This document shows, in pieces, positions 55,283 to 64,000 of a stretch of 64,000 nucleotides of DNA. The notes under the pieces are model-generated. The model saw only the letters and a list, made by a program, of their open reading frames with translations, made no database searches and was not told the DNA's origin. The position numbers and the translations under genes are program-made. The DNA comes from Halomonas korlensis (GTDB lineage: Bacteria > Pseudomonadota > Gammaproteobacteria > Pseudomonadales > Halomonadaceae): contig NZ_FPBP01000004.1 of the NCBI RefSeq assembly GCF_900116705.1, forward strand, positions 62,001-126,000. Direction: 5' to 3'. The number at the start of each line of letters is the position of its first letter. Positions within the stretch are counted from its first letter, which is position 1.

Positions 55283-57718
55283 TCAGGCTTCTTTCGGCTC
55301 TTGAGGGTCATAAAGTGCTTGTTCGAGCTCGTGTACGGCCCGCGTGTAATGTTCAGCGCCGCCGAAGATGCCACGCCGTATCTGGGTCTTGCTGCCGAAA
55401 CGGTCGAACGGAGGGAGCTCCAACACCTTGGCGTCCTCGATATCCTGCACACCGTGGTCGGCGAACTTCTCAAGCAGAGCTTCCAGAACGGTTCGGGCTT
55501 GCTCACCGTATTGTCCGAATACGTCCCGCTTCTTGACGTTGTTGGCTCGCTCACGACGGGTGAGCGGCTGTTGGTCGAAAGCCACATGGGCCACTAGGTC
55601 GAAGGCATCGAGCTCCGCACCGTGGGGAACCGCCTGCTGCAACACGGCCAGCGGTACGCCATGCTCCGCCAATTCTTCGAGCAAGGCCTGTTTACGGTCA
55701 GCGCCGTTCCACCGGCGCAGAAAATCGGAGAGACTGCCGAACTCGGCTTGCAGTGCTTTTTTTATCTCCTCCTTGAGCAGTACGTGGTAGCTCTCGGTAA
55801 TTAGCTTGCCGTCGGTATCCAGGTACTGCGAGCGTTCGACCGCTATGCGAACGGCTACATCGTCAAGAACGTATCGGGTTCGGCCCTCGCCCCCATTGCC
55901 GCCTGTATCGCCGCTTTCTAGGTCAAAGTCACCATACTCAGGGTCGGTTGGGTCGTAAGTTGGAGGCTCTGACTCTTCTGTGCCCGGCGGTTCGATCTCT
56001 TCGGGCGGCACTACCGGCTCATCCAGCTTGGGTTCGTAGATCACCACCGGTTCGCCATCAAAGTCCGGGTCGGCGAACAGGCGCGTCGCGCCCTTGAAAT
56101 CCATAATGGTAAAATAGAGTTTTTGATAGTCTTCGCGCAGGCGGGTGCCACGACCGATGATCTGCTTGAATTCGGCCATCGAGTTGATGTTCTGGTCCAA
56201 CACGATCAGTTTGCAGGTCTTGGCGTCCACACCGGTGGTGAGCAGTTTGGAAGTGGTCGCAATAACAGGGAACGGCTCGTCGTTGTCGATAAAGTAAGAG
56301 AGCTGGGCCTTACCCTCCTTATCGTCGCCGGTAATGCGCATGACATAGCGGCGGTTGCCGGCAGCAGCGGGGATGAGCTTGACCAGCTCTTGGCGCATAC
56401 GCTCGGCGTGGTCCTGGTCATCACAAAACACAATAGTTTTGGCCATGGGGTCCGTCGCCTCAAGGTATTCCCAGACCTTGCCGGCGACCAGCCGTGTGCG
56501 TTGTTCCAATACCAAATTTCGGTCGAAGTCTTTGGTGTTGTACTGGCGCTGTTCGATCACTTGGCCCAGTTTGTCGACTTTGCCTTTCTCGGGTGTGTAG
56601 CCTACGGCATCCATGTCGGTGGCGATACGGATAACCTTGTAGGGAGCCAGGAAACCATCCTCAATGCCCTGCTTGAGAGAGTAGGTATAAACCGGATCGC
56701 CGAAGTAGCTGGTATTGCTGATTTCCTTGGTTTCTTTCGGGGTAGCGGTAAGACCCAGGTGCGTAGCGCTGTTGAAATAGTCGAGCACTTCGCGCCAAGC
56801 GGAATCTACAGCGGCACTGCCTCTATGGCATTCATCGATGACCACTAGGTCGAAAAAGTCCGGCGGAAACTGGCGATAGATTTGCTTCCACTCTTCTTTA
56901 CCCGTGACCGCCTGGTAGAGCGCCAGATAGATTTCGTAGTTTTTCTTGACCTCACGGTTGGTAACCTTGTGCATGACCTCCCCGAAAGGGGCGAAGTCTT
57001 GCTGCATGGTCTGGTCGATGAGTATGTTGCGATCGGCCAGAAACAGGATGCGCTTTCTGGCTTTAGCCTTCCATAGCCGCCAAATAATCTGGAAAGCGGT
57101 GTAAGTTTTTCCGGTTCCTGTGGCCATGACCAGCAACACACGTTGCTGGCCCTTTGCGATGGCTTCAATAGCCCGGTTAACGGCGACCTTCTGATAGTAG
57201 CGAGGTTCCTTTCCACTGCCATCAGAGTGATAGGGTTGTTCGACGAGTTCTATTTTCGCTTCAGACAGTCCTTTCCACTGTTTGTACAGTGGCCACAGGT
57301 TCTCCAGGCTCGGAAACTCGCTTAACTCGAGTTCACTCTCAACTGGCTGTGTCAATCCGGTCCTGTCGTGAAGCAGGAAGCCTTCGCCGTTGCTGCTGAT
57401 GGCAAATGGGGCATCCAGCATTTCGGCATAGACCAAAGCCTGCTGCATACCGTGTCCTGCCGAGAATTTGGCTTGCTTGGCTTCAACGACCGCGATAGGC
57501 ACGCTCGGCCTTGCGTAGAGGACAAAGTCAGCGCGCTTGGGGCCACCTCTAGCTGCTGGGTTTTTAATCCGGGCGGCAAGTTTTCCACGCACCATAACCC
57601 GGCCGTCAGTAAGCTTCACTTCCTCGCGAAATTGGAATTGCTGCCAGCCGGCTTGCTGGATTGCAGGGGTGATGAATTTAGTGCAGATATCTCGTTCGCT
57701 TAGCTTATTTTTATCCAC
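55283..57718 (-). CDS. hsdR: Type I restriction endonuclease subunit HsdR
   Basis: An 811-residue motor and nuclease subunit of the EcoEI-like group. N-terminal nuclease with the PD-(E/Q)xK-like set ending in VVEAKQ (Glu79, Lys81), superfamily 2 helicase with Walker A ATGTGKT (199-205), DECH box (295-298), LTATPKE, TGVDAKTCKLI and QIIGRGTRLRED (motif VI), and the EcoEI_R_C-like C-terminal domain that holds the complex. It translocates and cuts unmodified DNA. GTG start at 57718 with GGGAG upstream. First gene of the operon and next to guaA. Confidence 0.94.
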   Translation of the reverse strand: MDKNKLSERDICTKFITPAIQQAGWQQFQFREEVKLTDGRVMVRGKLAARIKNPAARGGPKRADFVLYARPSVPIAVVEAKQAKFSAGHGMQQALVYAEMLDAPFAISSNGEGFLLHDRTGLTQPVESELELSEFPSLENLWPLYKQWKGLSEAKIELVEQPYHSDGSGKEPRYYQKVAVNRAIEAIAKGQQRVLLVMATGTGKTYTAFQIIWRLWKAKARKRILFLADRNILIDQTMQQDFAPFGEVMHKVTNREVKKNYEIYLALYQAVTGKEEWKQIYRQFPPDFFDLVVIDECHRGSAAVDSAWREVLDYFNSATHLGLTATPKETKEISNTSYFGDPVYTYSLKQGIEDGFLAPYKVIRIATDMDAVGYTPEKGKVDKLGQVIEQRQYNTKDFDRNLVLEQRTRLVAGKVWEYLEATDPMAKTIVFCDDQDHAERMRQELVKLIPAAAGNRRYVMRITGDDKEGKAQLSYFIDNDEPFPVIATTSKLLTTGVDAKTCKLIVLDQNINSMAEFKQIIGRGTRLREDYQKLYFTIMDFKGATRLFADPDFDGEPVVIYEPKLDEPVVPPEEIEPPGTEESEPPTYDPTDPEYGDFDLESGDTGGNGGEGRTRYVLDDVAVRIAVERSQYLDTDGKLITESYHVLLKEEIKKALQAEFGSLSDFLRRWNGADRKQALLEELAEHGVPLAVLQQAVPHGAELDAFDLVAHVAFDQQPLTRRERANNVKKRDVFGQYGEQARTVLEALLEKFADHGVQDIEDAKVLELPPFDRFGSKTQIRRGIFGGAEHYTRAVHELEQALYDPQEPKEA

Positions 57719-57807
57719 GACATGCTCCCTGCTTGACTAAAAGTCACCTAGTCACAATCAGTGCCTTTTTTAGAAATATTGAACCTTACAAGTCGGCTGG
57801 GGAAGCC

Positions 57808-57826
57808 GGCCCGCTGAAAGCGGGCC
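57808..57826. terminator. GC-rich hairpin between hsdR and guaA
   Basis: GGCCCGC (57808-57814) and GCGGGCC (57820-57826) pair around a five-base loop, 9 bases past the guaA stop. It lacks a T-tract on the guaA-coding side, so termination would be weak. The operon promoter must lie between here and 57718; I see no clear consensus. Confidence 0.5.
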
Positions 57827-57834
57827 TCCTTTGA

Positions 57835-59412
57835 TCACTCCCACTCGATGGTCGCAGGCGGCTTGCTGCTGACGTCATACGTCACGCGTGAGACGCCGCT
57901 GATCTCGTTGATGATGCGGTTGGAGACAGTTTCCAGCAGCTCGTAGGGCAGATGCGCCCAGCGGGCGGTCATGAAGTCGATGGTTTCCACGGCGCGCAGG
58001 GCGATGACCCATTCGTAGCGGCGGGCGTCGCCAACCACGCCAACGGAGCGCACCGGCAGGAACACGGCGAAGGCCTGGCTGGTCTTGTGGTACCAGTCGG
58101 CGTTGTGCAGCTCCTCGATGAAGATGGCGTCGGCTTCGCGCAGGATGTCGGCGTATTCCTTTTTCACCTCGCCGAGGATGCGCACGCCGAGGCCCGGCCC
58201 CGGGAAGGGATGGCGATAGACCATGTCGTAGGGCAGGCCGAGTTCCAGGCCGAGCTTGCGCACCTCGTCCTTGAACAGCTCGCGCAGCGGTTCGACCAGC
58301 GTGAGCTTCATGGTCTCGGGCAGGCCGCCGACGTTGTGGTGCGACTTGATCACGTGCGACTTGCCGGTCTTGCTGGCGGCGGATTCGATCACGTCCGGGT
58401 AGATGGTGCCCTGGGCCAGGAAGTCGACGCCGTCAATCTTGCTGGCCTCGTCGTCGAACACGTCGATGAAGGTGTTGCCGATGATCTTGCGCTTGGCTTC
58501 GGGGTCGGCCTCGCCTTCGAGCTTGCCGAGGAACAGCGCTTCGGCGTCGACGCGGATCACCTTTACGCCCATGTGACGAGCGAAGGTTTCCATCACCTGG
58601 TCGCCCTCGGCCTTGCGCAGCAGGCCGTTGTCGACGAACACGCAGGTCAGCTGGTCGCCGATGGCCTTGTGCAGCAATGCCGCGACCACCGAGGAATCCA
58701 CCCCGCCGGAGAGGCCGAGCAGCACGTGCCGATCGCCGACCTGGTCGCGCACGCGGGCCACCTGGTCCTCGATGATTTGCGCTGGGGTCCACAGCCGCTC
58801 GGCGCCACAGATACCCAGCACGAAGTGCTCGAGGATGCGCAGGCCCTGCAGGGTGTGGGTCACCTCGGGATGGAACTGCACGCCATAGAAGCGCTTGGCT
58901 TCCCAGGCCATGGCGGCCACCGGACAGCTCGGCGTCGAGGAGGTGACGGTGAACTCGCTCGGCACGCGGGAGACCTTGTCGCCGTGGCTCATCCACACGT
59001 CGAGCAGGCTCTTGCCGGTGGCGTGGTCGATATGGTCCGAGATGTCCTTGAACAGCGCGGTCTCCTCATCGACGCGGATCTGCGCGTAGCCGAACTCATG
59101 CACCTTGGAGCCCTCGACGCTGCCGCCCAATTGCTCGGCCATGGTCTGCATGCCGTAGCAGATGCCTAGCACCGGCAGGTCCATCTCGAACACGCACTGC
59201 GGGGCGCGCGGCGAGTCAAGCTCGGTGACCGATTCCGGCCCGCCGGCGAGGATGATGCCGTTGGGGGCGTAGTCGTGGATCTCGGCCTCGGTGATGTCGA
59301 AGGCGCGAACCTCGGAGTAGACGCCGATCTCGCGCACGCGGCGGGCGATCAACTGGGTGTACTGGGAGCCGAAGTCGAGGATCAGGATCTTGTGGGCATG
59401 AATGTCGGTCAT
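57835..59412 (-). CDS. guaA: GMP synthase (glutamine-hydrolysing)
   Basis: Makes GMP from XMP, ATP and glutamine. 525 residues, the normal length. The class I glutamine amidotransferase domain has Cys in VLGICYGMQ (~86) and HPEVTHT (His of the catalytic pair); the synthetase domain has the P-loop [15 protein letters not shown], the substrate-binding [13 protein letters not shown] and the C-terminal dimerisation region ending TIEWE. Its 3' end is the border of the accessory region, and a 109-base copy of this end is found at 44936. It follows guaB by 82 bases on the same strand. Confidence 0.98.
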   Translation of the reverse strand: MTDIHAHKILILDFGSQYTQLIARRVREIGVYSEVRAFDITEAEIHDYAPNGIILAGGPESVTELDSPRAPQCVFEMDLPVLGICYGMQTMAEQLGGSVEGSKVHEFGYAQIRVDEETALFKDISDHIDHATGKSLLDVWMSHGDKVSRVPSEFTVTSSTPSCPVAAMAWEAKRFYGVQFHPEVTHTLQGLRILEHFVLGICGAERLWTPAQIIEDQVARVRDQVGDRHVLLGLSGGVDSSVVAALLHKAIGDQLTCVFVDNGLLRKAEGDQVMETFARHMGVKVIRVDAEALFLGKLEGEADPEAKRKIIGNTFIDVFDDEASKIDGVDFLAQGTIYPDVIESAASKTGKSHVIKSHHNVGGLPETMKLTLVEPLRELFKDEVRKLGLELGLPYDMVYRHPFPGPGLGVRILGEVKKEYADILREADAIFIEELHNADWYHKTSQAFAVFLPVRSVGVVGDARRYEWVIALRAVETIDFMTARWAHLPYELLETVSNRIINEISGVSRVTYDVSSKPPATIEWE

Positions 59413-59453
59413 GAAAGCGTCTCGGTGGGGCGGCAGGCCGAATGCAAAAGCGT

Positions 59454-59475
59454 GCGGCGGGGAGAGCCCCGCCGC
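59454..59475. promoter_or_regulatory. Hairpin between guaB and guaA
   Basis: GCGGCGGGG (59454-59462) and CCCCGCCGC (59467-59475) form a perfect nine-pair stem with a four-base loop. On the coding (minus) strand it is followed by ACGCTTTT, so it resembles a weak attenuator or processing site between the two cistrons. Confidence 0.5.
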
Positions 59476-59494
59476 GGTCGATCAATCAATAGGT

Positions 59495-60964
<1,470 letters not shown>

Positions 60965-61047
60965 AATCGGCAACACCCAGTGAGCTAGTGGGAGAGAGTG
61001 AAAATTTAATCAACCATTATAACGCCCGGCCCAAGGCACGGGCAATG

Positions 61048-61079
61048 CGGTCTCCCTATGCACCGGTCTCCCTATGCAC
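61048..61079 (+). repeat. Two tandem 16-bp repeats upstream of csbD
   Basis: CGGTCTCCCTATGCAC occurs twice without a gap (61048-61063 and 61064-61079), between the divergent guaB and csbD genes. It may lie in the csbD promoter or the guaB leader. Confidence 0.8.
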
Positions 61080-61190
61080 CGTCAAGCTTGCTCACTCTTC
61101 CTAACAGTCTGAAACCGACCTTGACTTGCAAGGCACAGTCAGTGAACTAACTTCAGAGTTAAAGGGATTCATGGAAAGGAGTAGCACGTA

Positions 61191-61394
61191 ATGAACTGGG
61201 ATCAGATCGAAGGCAAATGGAAGGAAATGAGCGGCAAGGCCCGTGCCAGCTGGGGCGAGCTTTCTGATGACGAACTCGATCAGATCGGTGGCAAGCGCGA
61301 GCAGCTGATCGGCAAGCTTCAGCAGAAATATGGCATGGAACGCGAAAGGGCCGAGAAGGAAGCCGATGACTGGGCGCGTCAGCAAGAGTCCTAA
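61191..61394 (+). CDS. CsbD-family small stress protein
   Basis: A 67-residue soluble protein with the CsbD signature: MNWDQIEGKWKEMSGKARASWG (split) and LSDDELDQIGGKREQLIGKLQQKYG (split), highly charged. The family is induced in general stress (Bacillus SigB, E. coli YjbJ) and has no known enzyme activity. GGAAAGGAGT precedes the ATG at 61191. It sits in the gap between guaB and xseA, which in E. coli has no gene. Confidence 0.92.
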   Translation: MNWDQIEGKWKEMSGKARASWGELSDDELDQIGGKREQLIGKLQQKYGMERERAEKEADDWARQQES

Positions 61395-61484
61395 CGGGGT
61401 GCGCTGTCGCAGCAGGCAGCGCCATAGCCCAAAGCCAGGGAAATAGAAAGCCCAAGGTACAAGGAGACAGAAAGATCAGTTAAT

Positions 61485-61556
61485 GGAAAGGCCAGTCAAG
61501 TGAAAAGGCCAGGTAAAGGGAAGGGCCAAGTGAATGGCCCAGTAAGGCAAAGGAGA
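61485..61556 (+). repeat. Degenerate ~17-bp purine-rich repeats before the PRC-barrel gene
   Basis: Four loosely related units with the core GAAAGGCCAGTNAAG follow each other between 61485 and 61556, for example GAAAGGCCAGTCAAGT (61485-61500) and GAAAAGGCCAGGTAAAG (61502-61518). They end in the RBS AAAGGAG of the PRC-barrel gene. They could arise by slippage, and several copies hold Shine-Dalgarno-like AAGG runs. Confidence 0.5.
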
Positions 61557-61562
61557 GCGATC

Positions 61563-62129
61563 ATGCAAAAGCATCTACTCACCATCGCCGTTGCGACCAT
61601 CACCGGTAGCCTCGCCCTCAGTGGGCAGGCAATGGCCGAACAGCATGAAAACGAGAACGGCCAGGGCAATGGCCAGAACCAACAGCAATCGGTACAGGAG
61701 GCCCAGGGTCTCTATGCCACCGAGAACATCATGGGCTCCGACGTCTACCATGTCGACGATACCGATGAGGAGGTCGGCGAGGTCACCAACATATTGATAG
61801 ACGACGAAGGCAAGATCAGTGCTCTGGTCCTGGATACGGGTGGCCTGTGGGGTATCGGTGGCGACGAAGTCGTCGTCGGCCTCGAGCATTTCAGCGTAGA
61901 GACCGAGCGCGACGAGAACGCCACCTTCGGAGAGGGCGCGACCATTCACCGCATCATGGTCGATGCCACCGAAGAAGAGCTCGAGAACTTCCCCTCCTAT
62001 GAAGAGGATTGGTTTGACGAGGAGCGCAGCCGTCTGATCGAGCAGCGCGGCATGAGGGGAAGCGCCTGGCAGGGCGAAGGGGTCTCCGGCGGCACCTGGG
62101 GTAAAGAAGGCGGAGTCGACGAGGACTGA
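61563..62129 (+). CDS. Secreted PRC-barrel domain protein
   Basis: A 188-residue exported acidic protein. Signal peptide to ~25 (GQAMA), a Gln/Asn-rich linker (NENGQGNGQNQQQSVQE), then a PRC-barrel domain: ENIMGSDVYHVDDTDEEVGEVTNILIDDEGKISALVLDTGG (split; ~55-95) and VVVGLEHFSV. The C-terminal part is acidic (EEELENFPSYEEDWFDEE) and then basic-neutral GS-rich. Related PRC-barrel proteins are induced under salt or desiccation stress; the role is unknown. ATG 61563 follows AAAGGAGAG. Terminator after the gene. Confidence 0.85.
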   Translation: MQKHLLTIAVATITGSLALSGQAMAEQHENENGQGNGQNQQQSVQEAQGLYATENIMGSDVYHVDDTDEEVGEVTNILIDDEGKISALVLDTGGLWGIGGDEVVVGLEHFSVETERDENATFGEGATIHRIMVDATEEELENFPSYEEDWFDEERSRLIEQRGMRGSAWQGEGVSGGTWGKEGGVDED

Positions 62130-62195
62130 GACACCCATGCCGAGGCGGCCACGCCGATTGTGGCATCGTTATCGTCCATCCTTACCGTTTTGCTT

Positions 62196-62221
62196 GCGCC
62201 GGGGTCTTCCCGGCGCTTTTT
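62196..62221 (+). terminator. Rho-independent terminator after the PRC-barrel gene
   Basis: GCGCCGGG (62196-62203) pairs with CCCGGCGC (62209-62216), followed by five T residues. Confidence 0.9.
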
Positions 62222-62350
62222 CGTTTCAGGGTCTGGTAACAGCCTCGCTCACTCATGTCGCCCATTCAGGCCGCCCGCCCATGCCGCCTGCCGGCACGCG
62301 GCGGCGCGTGCTAGAGTGGCGGCCTTGCTCGACCACCCACGAGACCGTGC

Positions 62351-63694
62351 ATGTCCCCTCCCGACGCCTCCGCCCTCTCCGTCAGCGACGTCAATCGCCG
62401 TGCCAAGCAGACGCTTGAGCGCGACATCGGTGAGTTGTGGGTCGAGGGGGAGCTTTCCGGCGTGTCGCGGCCCGGCTCCGGGCATGTCTATTTCACCCTC
62501 AAGGATGCGCGGGCTCAATTGCGCTGCGCGCTGTTCCGCACCCGGGCGCGGTTCGTGGCCTCGCCGATGCGTGACGGCGATCGTGTCAAGGTGCGCGGGC
62601 GGCTGTCAATCTTCGAGCCGCGCGGCGATTACCAGCTGATCGTCGAGGCGGTGCAGGCGGCGGGGCTTGGCGACTTGCTGGCGGCGTTCGAGCGGCTCAA
62701 GGCCCGGCTGGCGGACGAAGGGGTCTTCGCCAACGCTCGCGCCCTGCCCTACCCGCCTCGCCATCTGCTGGTGCTCACCTCGCCGACCGGGGCGGCCATC
62801 CGCGATGTACTGGCCGTGCTCGCGGCGCGCTGGCCGCTGGCCCAGGTGACGCTGATTCCAGTGCCGGTGCAGGGGCGCGAGGCCGCCCCGGCGCTGATCT
62901 CGGCGCTGGGCATGCTCAATCGCCAGCAGGCGCTGGACCCGAATCGCGACGTGATCCTGGTCACCCGCGGCGGCGGCAGCCTGGAGGATCTGTGGGCCTT
63001 CAACGACGAGCACCTGGCGCGCGCCATCTTCCACTCGCGGCTGCCGGTGATGTCGGCGGTGGGTCACGAGGTCGACGTGACGCTTGCCGACTTCGCCGCC
63101 GACGTGCGCTCGCCCACGCCGTCCGCCGCGGCCGAGCAGCTGGTGCCCGACCGTCGCGAGCTGCAGGGCCGCCTGGCGATGCTTGCCGCCCGCCTGGAGC
63201 GCGCCCAGCTCGGCCGGCTGGAGCGCGATGCCCAGCGCCTGGACCACCTGCGCGCGCGGCTTCGCCACCCCCGTGACGCGCTCGAGCGCCAGCGTGCCCG
63301 GCTCGATCAGCTGCACGGCCGGCTGATACGTGCCATCGAGGAGCGCCTGGCGGCAGAGCGCCGCCGCGAGACGCACCTCGCCCGGCGCCTTTCTGCTCAC
63401 CCGCCGGCGCGCCAACTGGCGCAGGCGACCCAACGGCTGGAAGGCGCTCGTACCCGCTTAGCACCCGCCATGCAGCGCGAGCTTGCGCGCCATCGAGAAC
63501 GCTTCGCCGGGCTCGCCCGTGAGTTGCAGGCGGTCAGCCCGCTTTCGGTGCTGGGGCGCGGCTACGCGATTCTGGAAGACGAACGCGGCCAGGTGATCCG
63601 CCGCTCGCAGGACACCCGGCCGGGGCAGACGCTGACCGCCCGCCTGGGCGAGGGCCGCTTGAAGCTGGAGGTCAAACGACGCCTGAAGCGTTGA
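62351..63694 (+). CDS. xseA: Exodeoxyribonuclease VII large subunit
   Basis: Large subunit of ExoVII, which degrades single-stranded DNA. 447 residues: OB-fold domain (~10-110) with LWVEGELSGVSRPGSGHVYFTLKD (split), catalytic domain with PTGAAIRDVLAVLAARWPLAQVTLIPVPVQG (split) and the active-site region LVTRGGGSLEDLWAFNDEHLARAIF (split) plus GHEVDVTLADFAADVRSPTPSAAAE (split), and a long coiled coil (~265-390) for the small subunit XseB. Divergent pairing with guaB is the usual gammaproteobacterial order. Confidence 0.96.
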   Translation: MSPPDASALSVSDVNRRAKQTLERDIGELWVEGELSGVSRPGSGHVYFTLKDARAQLRCALFRTRARFVASPMRDGDRVKVRGRLSIFEPRGDYQLIVEAVQAAGLGDLLAAFERLKARLADEGVFANARALPYPPRHLLVLTSPTGAAIRDVLAVLAARWPLAQVTLIPVPVQGREAAPALISALGMLNRQQALDPNRDVILVTRGGGSLEDLWAFNDEHLARAIFHSRLPVMSAVGHEVDVTLADFAADVRSPTPSAAAEQLVPDRRELQGRLAMLAARLERAQLGRLERDAQRLDHLRARLRHPRDALERQRARLDQLHGRLIRAIEERLAAERRRETHLARRLSAHPPARQLAQATQRLEGARTRLAPAMQRELARHRERFAGLARELQAVSPLSVLGRGYAILEDERGQVIRRSQDTRPGQTLTARLGEGRLKLEVKRRLKR

Positions 63695-63710
63695 GCGGCT
63701 AGGGTGAAGG

Positions 63711-64000
63711 CTAGTAGCTGGTCAAGTTGAGATAGGTCTGCACCGCATAGATGATGCGCTGTCCCTGGGAGAGTACGTTCTGGTACTCCTCCTGATCGAG
63801 GGTATAGGCGCCGCCGCGATTGTGCCACAGGGTAGTGAAGTAGGCCTCGACCTCGCGCATCACCTCGGCTTCCGGCGGGCCCCAGATCGTCAGCCCGGCC
63901 TCGAGGTTGTAGTCGGCGAGGTTGCGCGTCGTGAAGTTGGTCGAGCCGCTGATGAGGGTACTTTGCGTCTCCTGCTTGAGCATCATCATCTTGGGGTGGT
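63711..64000 (-). CDS. Phospholipase D-family protein, C-terminal part (cut by window edge)
   Basis: Only the last ~96 residues are inside the window and the frame remains open to base 64000. It begins with HPKMMMLKQETQSTLISGSTN (split), the second HKD motif (H-x-K, then GSxN) of the phospholipase D superfamily, followed by FTTRNLADYNLEAGLTIWG, typical of PLD-type nucleases and cardiolipin synthase-like enzymes. The substrate cannot be named from this fragment. It is convergent with xseA. Confidence 0.8.
   Translation of the reverse strand, partial: HPKMMMLKQETQSTLISGSTNFTTRNLADYNLEAGLTIWGPPEAEVMREVEAYFTTLWHNRGGAYTLDQEEYQNVLSQGQRIIYAVQTYLNLTSY

Larger units (their letters stand above)
44936..57834. 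mobile_element. Putative genomic island inserted at the 3' end of guaA
   Basis: The 3'-terminal ~110 bases of guaA occur twice in the same orientation: as part of the intact gene from 57835, and as a diverged fragment at 44936-45044. Everything between is accessory: orphan antitoxin, hipBA remnants, a DadA-like gene and a type I restriction cluster. This is the pattern left by elements that insert at the guaA 3' end, a known integration target. No integrase or transposase gene is visible, so the element is either a remnant or the interpretation is incomplete. The DadA-like gene has host-like base composition. Confidence 0.5.

Noticed and set aside
44936..57834. Insertion sequence or transposase in the accessory region
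   Set aside because: No transposase or integrase frame, and no terminal inverted repeats, were seen; only the guaA duplication supports mobility.
57952..59169. 405-codon open frame opposite guaA
   Set aside because: Antisense shadow of GMP synthase; no RBS or family features.

Overview
The window is chromosomal DNA of a high-GC gammaproteobacterium, most likely a halophile of the family Halomonadaceae (Halomonas and relatives). This is inferred from gene content and codon use: guaBA divergent from xseA as in other gammaproteobacteria, DbpA, YghU, ArgO/ArgP, a Pmp3-like stress peptide, CsbD and a full pgaABCD exopolysaccharide operon. No rRNA, tRNA or CRISPR array was recognised.

Layout. 1-16 kb is mostly ordinary single-gene units: the start of putA, a RIO-type kinase, dbpA, a lipoamide-dehydrogenase-like flavoprotein, a channel protein with a non-canonical pore motif, envelope and stress membrane proteins, RlpA-like and YghU-like proteins, and an AraC regulator divergent from a TPR protein. 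16.4-18.7 kb is katG, with an OxyR-like half-site palindrome upstream. 18.8-19.0 kb is a frameshifted TIGR02450-type pseudogene. 19.2-25.2 kb is pgaABCD, which exports, deacetylates and synthesises poly-beta-1,6-GlcNAc; its genes overlap and are probably translationally coupled. 25.5-37 kb holds an NADPH oxidoreductase, a second-type FtsH, the argO/argP exporter/regulator pair, a Tat-exported aldo/keto reductase, a cupin, an SDR and an alpha/beta hydrolase with a truncated copy of itself nearby, a GlxA-type regulator and a methyltransferase. 37-44.7 kb holds a phasin-like gene, an intact hipBA toxin-antitoxin operon with three evenly spaced operators, a DUF2231/PQQ-sugar-dehydrogenase pair, psiE-like, phzF-like, ychJ-like, GST and VOC genes.

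44.7-57.8 kb is the accessory region. It starts with a broken mrr-type restriction gene and a displaced, frameshifted copy of the last ~110 bp of guaA. It then holds an orphan VapB-type antitoxin whose 3' end has run into a hipBA remnant, a DadA-like oxidoreductase lying between two hipBA remnants, and a six-gene minus-strand defence operon: hsdR, hsdM, a DUF1016/YhcG PDDEXK nuclease, hsdS, a restriction-associated AAA ATPase and an HNH protein. The operon abuts the 3' end of the intact guaA. The direct repeat of the guaA 3' end at both borders suggests a ~13 kb island inserted at guaA, although no integrase is visible.

57.8-64 kb returns to core genes: guaA and guaB (GMP synthesis) on the minus strand, then csbD, a PRC-barrel protein and xseA on the plus strand, and the end of a phospholipase-D-family gene cut by the window edge.

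The most interesting parts are the composite restriction operon, the guaA-flanked island border with its gene fossils, and the three-copy hipBA history.
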